From positions 1 to 64,000 of the forward strand of contig PKUO01000058.1 in the NCBI GenBank assembly GCA_002869585.1: a stretch of DNA of 64,000 nt, written 5' to 3'. Shown piece after piece: positions 16,800-24,032 of the stretch (position 1 is its first letter; each line of letters begins with the position of its first letter). A model generated the notes under the pieces. It did not search any database. It had not been told where the DNA came from and saw only the letters and a program-made list of their open reading frames with translations. Source of the DNA: Sedimenticola sp. (GTDB taxonomy: Bacteria > Pseudomonadota > Gammaproteobacteria > Chromatiales > Chromatiaceae). Both the position numbers and the translations under genes were made by a program.

Positions 16800-18095
16800 A
16801 TGACTGCTGCTGTGCAAAACTCCTTGCCTGTGATTGATTTCAAGGCGAAGGCCCATGAACTGCTGCCCCAGGGCGCCAGCTATGATTCATGCCTGAACTG
16901 CGGCCTCTGCTCCTCCGGTTGTCCAGCTTCCGGTCTGGAGGGGATGGATCCCCGCCGATTTATTCGCATGGCAATGCTGGGTATGAATGAGGAGCTCTCT
17001 TCCACACCCTGGATCTGGACCTGTACCCAGTGCAAGCGCTGTATGTATGTGTGTCCCATGAGCATCGATGTTTCCGTGCTGGTGGGTTTGGCCCGGGGTG
17101 GCTGGCCCGTTGAAAAAAAACCCAAGGGGATCGTTCGTTCCTGCGAGGCCCAGTTACGCTTCTCCAGTACCAGCGCCATGGGTGTGAGGTCAGAGGATTT
17201 TATCGAGGTTGTTGAAGAGATAGTAGAAGAGGTGCGTGAGCAGGATGAGCGCTTCAGACATATCGAGGCGCCCATCGACAAGCAGGGCGCATACTTCTTT
17301 GTCAATCAAAACTCCCGGGAACCGGCCGTGGAACCTGAGGAGTTGGCGCCTCTGTTGAAGATCTTCGATTACGTTGGTGCGGACTGGACCTATGCCTCCA
17401 AGGGGTGGGCGGCAGAAAACTTCTGCATGTTCACCGGCGACGATGCCGCCTGGAAAGAGATGGTCAAACAGCGGGTCGATGCCGTCAATGAACTGGGCTG
17501 CAAGGTCTGGGTCAATACCGAGTGTGGCCACTCCTTCTACACCATCTGGAAAGGGATTGAACGCTTCGGTCTGGATGCCCACTTCGAGCCGGGCAGCCTT
17601 GTCAGTTTCTATGCCCAGTGGATTCGCGAGGGAAAACTGCCCGTCAACCCGGACTGGAACACCCGGGGGATAAAGTTCACCCTCCAGGACCCTTGCCAAC
17701 TCGTGCGCAAATCCATTGGCGATCCGGTGGCGGATGATCTCCGTTTCGTCGCCAAACAACTGGTCGGGGAAGAGAACTTTATCGACATGCAGCCCTGCCG
17801 TAGCGCGAACTACTGCTGCGGTGGCGGCGGCGGATTCTTGCAGGCTGGAATGAACGAACAGCGGCATGCCTACGGCAAGCGCAAATTCGACCAGATCATG
17901 ACCACCCAGGCAGACTATGTTCTCACGCCATGTCACAACTGCCATACGCAGATGGATGACATTGGCGAATTTTTTGGCGGCCACTACCGGGTGATTCATT
18001 TCTGGACCCTGATCTGTCTCTCCCTCGGCATTCTAGGAGAGAACGAGCGCAAGTATCTGGGGCCGGAGCTGGCCGACATTGGTCTTTCGCGATGA
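16800..18095 (+). CDS. glpC: GlpC-like iron-sulfur subunit, HdrD/TmcB-type
   Basis: 431 residues. Two N-terminal [4Fe-4S] sites (CLNCGLCSSGCPASG and CTQCKRCMYVCPMSID, residues about 28-80), followed by two CCG-type domains. The second is intact (DPCQLVR, then CRSANYCCGGGGGF, then TPCHNCHTQ). In the first, most cysteines are missing: only CMFTGD and NTECGHS remain. The protein resembles heterodisulfide-reductase D, DsrK and TmcB proteins more than E. coli GlpC, yet it occupies the glpC position next to glpA and glpB. It likely passes electrons from GlpA to quinone. ATG 16800 has GAGG five bases upstream; a GTG at 16794 overlaps that ribosome site. Confidence 0.75.
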   Translation: MTAAVQNSLPVIDFKAKAHELLPQGASYDSCLNCGLCSSGCPASGLEGMDPRRFIRMAMLGMNEELSSTPWIWTCTQCKRCMYVCPMSIDVSVLVGLARGGWPVEKKPKGIVRSCEAQLRFSSTSAMGVRSEDFIEVVEEIVEEVREQDERFRHIEAPIDKQGAYFFVNQNSREPAVEPEELAPLLKIFDYVGADWTYASKGWAAENFCMFTGDDAAWKEMVKQRVDAVNELGCKVWVNTECGHSFYTIWKGIERFGLDAHFEPGSLVSFYAQWIREGKLPVNPDWNTRGIKFTLQDPCQLVRKSIGDPVADDLRFVAKQLVGEENFIDMQPCRSANYCCGGGGGFLQAGMNEQRHAYGKRKFDQIMTTQADYVLTPCHNCHTQMDDIGEFFGGHYRVIHFWTLICLSLGILGENERKYLGPELADIGLSR

Positions 18096-19726
18096 ACACA
18101 CAGGAAACAAACGGGGTCGAAACCTTCGAGACGGATGTACTGATCATCGGTGGCGGTGTTACCGGGACTGGTGTGATGCGTGATCTGGCGTTGCGCGGCA
18201 TACACTGCCTGTTGATTGATCGCCGCGACCTCAACGCCGGGGCATCCGGGGGGAATCATGGTCTGCTGCACAGTGGCGGGCGCTATGCCTCCCAGGATGC
18301 AGAGACTGCCGCGGAGTGCCGACAGGAAGGGGATATCCTCAGGCGTATCGCCGCCGAGTGTATCGACGATTGCGGTGGCCTGTTTGTCGCTGTGGAGGGT
18401 GATGATCCCGAATTTGCCGAAGCCTTCTCCGGGCACTGCAAAGCAGCAGGTATCCAATGCACCAGCCTGAGCCCGATGGAGGCCAGGGAAAGGGAGCCCA
18501 TGCTCTCTGAGCGTGTGTTTGCCGCTTACGCTGTTACCGATGCCACCATTGATCCTTTCCGGATCACTCTGGGTAATGTCAACCATGCCCAGCAATTGAC
18601 CCGCAGTCTCTTTCTGCCGCATACCGAAGTGGAGCGCTTTGAGATTGAGAACGGTGTCATCAGCAGTGCCTGGTGCCGCGACATGCGCACTGGCGCCAGG
18701 CGCCGCATCCTGGCCAGGCAGGTGGTGAATGCCGCGGGCGCCTGGGCCATGCAGGTGGCGCAACTGGCCGGTTGCTCCGAGGTACGCCTGCTCTACTCGA
18801 AGGGGACCTTGATCATTTCCAATACCCGAATCGGTCAGGGTGTGATCAATCATCTGCGCCGGCCGGGTGATGGCGACATTCTGGTGCCTGGAGGCACGGT
18901 CTCGCTGCTGGGTACCACTTCGGACAATATCGAGAGTCTGGACGATATTCGCCCCACCGTTGCGGAAGTGGAGCGTGTTTTAAACGAGGGCAGGGCAATG
19001 GTGCCCTGCCTGGAGAAGACCCGCTTTATCCGTGCCTTCTCCGGTGTCCGCCCACTACTGCTTGCTTCCGGCAGCGGCGCGGATGGACGCGCTGTCAGTC
19101 GGGGCTTCACCCTTTTCGATCATCAGGACCAGGGGTTGGAGAATTTCGCTACGGTCACCGGTGGCAAGTTGACAACCTTCCGCTTGATGGCGGAAAAGAC
19201 CGGCGATCTCGTAGCTCGTCGCTTGGGCAACACCCAGCCTTGCAGAACTGCGACCGAATCACTGCCGTCGGGTGATGCCATTCGCTGGACCGAACCCGGA
19301 TTTGCCCCGCGTGACTGGTATAAGCGCAACGACCCCCAGGATATGATTCTGTGCGAGTGCGAGATGGTGCCCCAGTCGGCAATTGATTCAATCGTTGAAT
19401 CAGCGCCAGGTGCGGAACAACAGATGACCCTACAGGCCATCGGGGTGCGCAGCCGGGTGGGGAAGGGATCTTGTCAGGGTTCGTTTTGCAGCATCCGCGT
19501 CACCTCCCATCTTTATGACCGGGGCGTATACGACTCCAGCCAGGGGCTGTTGCATATGCGCGACTTCCTGAGTGCGCGGTTCAAGGGGGTTCAGCCGGTG
19601 TTGTGGGGTGAGCAAATGCCCCAGATGGAGCTCTCAGAGGCGCTGCACTGCAGCCTGATGGGGCTGGATCAACTCGAAAGCCAATCCGATGCCCCGGATG
19701 GCATCGGTGATCCGGAGTCGACATGA
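18092..19726 (+). CDS. glpA: Glycerol-3-phosphate dehydrogenase subunit A (anaerobic type)
   Basis: 544 residues (E. coli 542). FAD motif LIIGGGVTGTGVMRDLALRG at residues 15-34, DAO-type substrate domain with NHGLLHSGGRYA and NAAGAWAMQVA, and a C-terminal BFD-like [2Fe-2S] domain with CEC near residue 420 and CQGSFC near 465, in the usual cysteine spacing. It overlaps the glpC-like gene and glpB by four bases each. It should be the catalytic subunit of a three-part enzyme used when electrons go to anaerobic acceptors, but the partner GlpB is interrupted here. Confidence 0.93.
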   Translation: MNTQETNGVETFETDVLIIGGGVTGTGVMRDLALRGIHCLLIDRRDLNAGASGGNHGLLHSGGRYASQDAETAAECRQEGDILRRIAAECIDDCGGLFVAVEGDDPEFAEAFSGHCKAAGIQCTSLSPMEAREREPMLSERVFAAYAVTDATIDPFRITLGNVNHAQQLTRSLFLPHTEVERFEIENGVISSAWCRDMRTGARRRILARQVVNAAGAWAMQVAQLAGCSEVRLLYSKGTLIISNTRIGQGVINHLRRPGDGDILVPGGTVSLLGTTSDNIESLDDIRPTVAEVERVLNEGRAMVPCLEKTRFIRAFSGVRPLLLASGSGADGRAVSRGFTLFDHQDQGLENFATVTGGKLTTFRLMAEKTGDLVARRLGNTQPCRTATESLPSGDAIRWTEPGFAPRDWYKRNDPQDMILCECEMVPQSAIDSIVESAPGAEQQMTLQAIGVRSRVGKGSCQGSFCSIRVTSHLYDRGVYDSSQGLLHMRDFLSARFKGVQPVLWGEQMPQMELSEALHCSLMGLDQLESQSDAPDGIGDPEST

Positions 19727-21003
19727 ACAGACAGACAAGGCGCTACAAGGTCCAGTTGGCGGTGATTGGTTCAGGTCTGGCCGGGTTTGCCGCCAGTGTC
19801 TTTGCCCTGGAACGGGGGATCCACTGTGCCCAGGTGGGAAATACCGGGGCCATTGCCTACACAACAGGCTATTTCGATCTGCTGGGAAGCCATCAGCATC
19901 GATTGCTGAATGACCCGTGGGCGGGCTTGGATCGGTTGCTGTCATCTGAACCCGATCATCCTCTCTCGCGGATTGCTAAAGCGGAGATTCGGACCGCGTT
20001 TGACCGGTTTACCCAAACGCTGACGGAGATGGGCATAAGCTACACCAGGGCAGGTGACCGAAATCTGTTCGCGCTAACCCCTGCTGGTACCCTCAAGCCA
20101 ACTCTGTCCGTCCCGATGACCATGCAGTCTGGCATCGCGGCAAGAGAGCGGGGCGCCAAGGTGCTGATTGCCGATTTTTGGGGCCTGCAAGGATTCAGCG
20201 CCAACGAATTTGTGGCCAATGGCAAGGCATCCTGGCCACAACTCTCGGCGACCAGGCTGGCCTTTCCTGACATGGAGAGCGGCGCCCAGGTATTTCCAGA
20301 GGTTATGGCGCGGGCGCTGGAAGTCCCGGTAAATCGCGAGCGCCTCGCCGAGCGCTTAAGTGCTGTTCTGGGCGATGCCGAGTCGATCGGTATGCCCGCA
20401 ATTATGGGTATTCATAAACCGGATCATGTCCATGCTGAGCTTGAGAGGCTTGTGGGTGTCCCGCTGTTTTAGATCCCGACTATGCCGCCTGCTGTACCAG
20501 GCATACGCCTGCGCGAGATGTTCGAACAGACATTCCCGGCGAAGGGCCTGACCCTGGTGCCACAGCAAAAGGTAGAACGGTTGGAACTGACCGAGGGGGG
20601 TGCGACCCTGCACCTCAAGGACAGTTATGGTGATGTGGTAATCGAAACCGATGCCACGATTCTGGCCACTGGCCGTTTTCTTTCCGGGGGATTGCAGGCA
20701 GACCGGCAAGGCGTTCACGAAACGCTGCTGAATATTCCGGTCAGACAGCCAGCAAGCCGGGCTGAATGGTATCGGTCAGACTACTTTGACCCCCAGGGCC
20801 ATCAAATCAACCGTTCGGGCATCGAGGTGGATGGTCATTTTCGACCCTTGTCTGCAGATGGTGCGCCTATCCATGAGCGTTTATTCGCTGCAGGGATTCT
20901 CCTGGCGCATCAGGATTGGATACGTCAGCGTTGTGGCGCGGGGGTGGCTATCGCCAGTGCCTACAAAGCCGTGGAAGCAGCGTCGAAAATAGTGTCGGGT
21001 TAG
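19723..21003 (+). pseudogene. glpB: Glycerol-3-phosphate dehydrogenase subunit B, interrupted by an in-frame TAG
   Basis: Reading straight through gives 426 codons, matching E. coli GlpB (419). The N-terminal FAD motif VIGSGLAGFAASVFALERG and the C-terminal segment (PPAVPGIRL, LATGRFLSGGL, RCGAGVAIASAYKA) are in the same frame. Codon 250 is TAG (20470-20472), sitting in GVPLF-stop-IPTMPP where E. coli has GVPVREIPTLPP, so a glutamate codon GAG became TAG. A restart at ATG 20482 is possible but would yield a fragment without the FAD motif. Either a real nonsense mutation or an error in the sequence. The frame after the stop is otherwise undamaged, so any loss is recent. Confidence 0.85.
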
Positions 21004-21060
21004 ATTGATTTTGCCAGGCAACAACCAGGTATTGCTCATAGAAGCATTCTATAGCGCCAG

Positions 21061-21867
21061 CTAAGCCAATTGCTGTACAGCGGTGCCTGTTTCTCCGGTG
21101 ATATGCTTCAGTTTTTCCAGGTCTGCTGTCCGCTGATTAATCTCTTTTACGGCCTTTTTATAGAAGCTGCGCAGATGGCTTTTCAAGTGACTGGTCACCG
21201 ATGAATTGGGAATACCCTTCAGTACGGAAAAGGTCGCCAATGCATAGGTCGCCTCGCGCTCGGAGAGATAGGCGTCACGATTGCTGTTGGGGTTATAGCA
21301 GCTTCCGCAGCCACCCCGGAAGGTGAAGGCGCTGTTGGCGAACATCACGCCAAAGCCCAGAAATATAGCCAACAGTTCCGTTGCATGTGGCCAGTATTCG
21401 ACGCCTCCCGGTGGCGGGGTCTTGGCCATCTGCCCCATATAATGGGCCAATGTGTGGGCAAATACCGCGATCATGCCTTCCGGATTGTTGATCTGTTGTG
21501 GGTTATAGGGAATCTGCAGACGGTGATCAACGGCGACTGCTTCATCGGCAATACCCTCCGGACCCCGTAATGCGCCTCTAATTTCAACCTGGGGGGGATT
21601 GAGCAGCGAGCAGCTGTTCTGATCAGCGAGTAGCGTCGGCCAGTGGCTGATTCCGGCATAGTGCTTGACCTGCTCGAAGACCAGGTTGGCCATGCCCTGG
21701 ACGCTATCGACCCGTCCGGGAAAGAACTGGTTGTTGGGTAGCACAAGCTGGGTGTCGCTGTAGAAAAGGTTCTCGTTGAAATTTTCCAGAGACCAGGCAA
21801 AGGCGTCGAACAGCCATTGTGCAGACGTCTCTTCCAGCAGTGCTCTATCTTTAAACAGACCAAACAT
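21061..21867 (-). CDS. Conserved protein of unknown function with a zincin-like HxxxH segment
   Basis: 268 residues, no signal peptide. Not recognised as a named family. The middle contains FAHTLAHYMGQM (about residue 140) followed some 25 residues later by ATELLAIFLGFG, a layout like HExxH metallopeptidases with a downstream glutamate, but the catalytic glutamate of HExxH is threonine. A later segment, FRGGCGSCYNPNSNRDAYLS, has a CxxC pair, then the family-like SEREATYALATFS. The C-terminus is helical and charged. ATG at 21867 follows GAAGGG at a good distance; a GTG 15 bases upstream overlaps that site. Convergent with glpB and apparently unrelated to glycerol use. Confidence 0.6.
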   Translation of the reverse strand: MFGLFKDRALLEETSAQWLFDAFAWSLENFNENLFYSDTQLVLPNNQFFPGRVDSVQGMANLVFEQVKHYAGISHWPTLLADQNSCSLLNPPQVEIRGALRGPEGIADEAVAVDHRLQIPYNPQQINNPEGMIAVFAHTLAHYMGQMAKTPPPGGVEYWPHATELLAIFLGFGVMFANSAFTFRGGCGSCYNPNSNRDAYLSEREATYALATFSVLKGIPNSSVTSHLKSHLRSFYKKAVKEINQRTADLEKLKHITGETGTAVQQLA

Positions 21868-22061
21868 CACAATACCCTTCACTCATCGATTGATGATTGC
21901 CTCGTTTCAGGCAGTTCCCATTGACTAGGATCCGCCAACAAAACAAAGCCTTACGTTTGATTCAACGCAGGCTTATTTCAACGCGCAATCTAGCACACTA
22001 CACCCTGTGCACTGAAATCCAGACCACAGGGTGATTATCGGGGGTTAAAGCGCCGATTAGC

Positions 22062-22688
22062 TCAGTCCATGATTTCCCAGGAACCGTCCCGGTTGCGGCA
22101 GGCGGTTCCATAGACCTGCTGGGATTCCCCGCCGATGTCCACTTGCTGGGTGTACTCACGGCAGTAGCGGCCTTCACTGCTAGTGCCTTCCCGAATGACT
22201 GTTACCGAGCCAGAAGCCGCCCTGTCGTTCCAGCGGATGGTTTCACCGACAGGCGCTTTCAGGGCGCCACGCAGGGCCAGTTCATGCTGACGCTGCTGGG
22301 ATTCGTTCAGGTTGTCAATGATCGCCAGAGTGATAGCGGTAAACCCCAGCCAGCCCCAGAAGTCGTTGTCACGGTAGTAGTGGCGGTGTCTGGGGTAGTA
22401 GTGGCGATTCGGGGAAAGGGACCAAGGCTTGCCGTAGTAACGGTATCTTGGATTGTAGTGTCGGTAACGGCTGGGTGGATCTGGTCGATGGCGCCTCTGA
22501 GTGCCATAGCGCTGTTTGTCACGGGAGCGATTGGAGCGGGCGGGGGGGTCTCTCCGATAGTCACGGTAAGTATCGTAATCCTGTGATGAGTAACGGTCTG
22601 CCAAGGCTTCGCCCGGGGTTGCCAGCAGGCCCAGTGTGGCGATTGCTGCGCTTAGCAGGGCGGAATAGATGATGGTCTGTTTTAACAT
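22062..22688 (-). CDS. Exported protein with R/Y/H-rich region and surface-antigen (17-kDa-like) C-terminal domain
   Basis: 208 residues. Signal peptide MLKQTIIYSALLSAAIATLG...GEALA. Residues about 32-115 are strikingly rich in Arg, Tyr, His and Pro (YRDYRRDPPARSNRSRD; RHYYPRHRHYYRDND). A hydrophobic stretch FWGWLGFTAITLAIID follows, then a C-terminal domain with ASGSVTVIREG...RYCREYTQQVDIGG and GTACRNRDGSWEI, the form of the rickettsial 17-kDa surface-antigen/outer-membrane lipoprotein family domain. No lipobox cysteine is seen. Envelope location is predicted; function unknown. Two in-frame ATGs upstream exist, but the signal peptide favours 22688. Confidence 0.7.
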   Translation of the reverse strand: MLKQTIIYSALLSAAIATLGLLATPGEALADRYSSQDYDTYRDYRRDPPARSNRSRDKQRYGTQRRHRPDPPSRYRHYNPRYRYYGKPWSLSPNRHYYPRHRHYYRDNDFWGWLGFTAITLAIIDNLNESQQRQHELALRGALKAPVGETIRWNDRAASGSVTVIREGTSSEGRYCREYTQQVDIGGESQQVYGTACRNRDGSWEIMD

Positions 22689-23012
22689 GATTGCGGGTAC
22701 CTTCTGCATACAAATAAGATGTGAATTCCCATAGTTTGATTGTAGCAACTTTAAGTATTATTTTCGGGATATGCGTCGAGAATGATGAGGCCTGCCAGAA
22801 CCGTTTCAGTCGAATGCCAATTCCACTATCAGGCCTAATGCGATTAACAAAATTCCTATGGACAAACCCCGTTCACAGACGAATGACAATCAACGTCACA
22901 CTATGGCCAAGCGATTGATTTTCATGGTAAAGCGTGTGAAACAGTTCCGATGATTTAGCCCGCGATGGACTAGTTTTTCTGATATGGGCGACGCAAAGGG
23001 GGCGGAAGATCC
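22689..23012. other. Divergent intergenic region without recognisable gene
   Basis: 324 bp between the R/Y/H-rich protein and the SH3 lipoprotein. It should contain two divergent promoters, but I found no convincing -35/-10 pair, no hairpin terminator and no RNA gene. The only ribosome site is GGAAG just before 23013. Confidence 0.5.
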
Positions 23013-24008
23013 ATGCATAAGAAAAATATATCCATATTGTCGAAAGTGGCGTGTAAAAAACTGGCGATCTTTGCCATGTTCCTAGTGAGTGGGTGTGTCA
23101 GCATGCCGCACTACCAGGCGATGGACCGGGATGATCAATATAATTCGGGTGCTGCCAGCGCGGTCAATTACCAGATAGATCCCAGTCTGAATGAGCAGGT
23201 CATTGATTGCGTGGTAATCATGCCACTGGAGATTACTGACAGCGCTTCAAACACCATCACCTTCAGCCAGCACGCACAGCAATCGAGCGGCAGTGAGGCG
23301 GATTACGGGAAAATTCTCGATGAAGATATTTATGATCTGCTCATCGATGCCAATGATAAACGCCAGATGCTCAGGAGCATGCTCTATGCCTTTATGGCTC
23401 CGCACAGTTCGCGCGATATTGAACTGCGCAAGGTGGATCAGGCCATTGTTGCTTCAGGGGAAGATAAAACCCCCGCATCGATAGCAGGCCAACTGGCCTG
23501 TGACTGGGTGATGCAAGGTGAGATTACCAAATTCTCGGTGAACAATTTCGGTATCTATTCCGCAATCAGCATTGCCGCAGACCTGCAGATTCTCAGGGCA
23601 AGCGACGGAGGCGTTGTCTGGCGGGGTAGTCATGAGGCCACCACCCACGAAGGTTCGCTACCACTGACCCCGATCGATTTCGCGGTTGCAGCGGTGAAGG
23701 CGTCGATAAGCATCAATCCTGAGCAGGTGGAACGGGTCAGCAGCGACCTTGCCCGGCGACTGGTAAGAACCATGCCCCTGGATAGCAATAACGATTTTGT
23801 TGTCGCTCAGGAAAGGGAGCAATTGCTCAGAGTCATTTCCCAGGGATTGAATCTCAGGGAAGGGCCGGGTACCCGCTTTGCAGTCAGCGATGTCCTCAAC
23901 AATGATGAACAGGTGACTATTATCGAAAAGGCAGAGCAGGGACCCTGGATGCGGGTGCGGACCCTTGAAGGTAAAGAGGGCTATGTTTCCAGTCTGTTCC
24001 TGAATTGA
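23013..24008 (+). CDS. Lipoprotein with C-terminal bacterial SH3 domain
   Basis: 331 residues. Lipoprotein signal with lipobox LVSGC (cysteine at about residue 28), so probably anchored in the outer membrane; residue +2 is Val, not Asp. Residues about 60-250 resemble the beta-rich domain of CsgG/DUF799-like lipoproteins (DWVMQGEITKFSVNNFG; GVVWRGSHEATTHEG). The last 65 residues form an SH3b domain (GLNLREGPGTRFAVSDVL ... EGYVSSLFLN), which usually binds peptidoglycan or other wall material. No neighbour clarifies its role. Confidence 0.75.
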   Translation: MHKKNISILSKVACKKLAIFAMFLVSGCVSMPHYQAMDRDDQYNSGAASAVNYQIDPSLNEQVIDCVVIMPLEITDSASNTITFSQHAQQSSGSEADYGKILDEDIYDLLIDANDKRQMLRSMLYAFMAPHSSRDIELRKVDQAIVASGEDKTPASIAGQLACDWVMQGEITKFSVNNFGIYSAISIAADLQILRASDGGVVWRGSHEATTHEGSLPLTPIDFAVAAVKASISINPEQVERVSSDLARRLVRTMPLDSNNDFVVAQEREQLLRVISQGLNLREGPGTRFAVSDVLNNDEQVTIIEKAEQGPWMRVRTLEGKEGYVSSLFLN

Positions 24009-24032
24009 TGCAGGCAGGCATGCAGAGTCAAC

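Noticed and set aside
19723-21003. A changed genetic code (TAA and TAG read as Glu) that would explain the three internal stops
   Set aside because: glpK and glpQ end in TAG, and glpS and the PhnD-like gene end in TAA, all at normal family lengths, so both codons act as stops here.
20482-21003. Separate small gene downstream of glpB
   Set aside because: It is in the same frame as glpB and matches the C-terminal part of GlpB; it is the second half of one gene.
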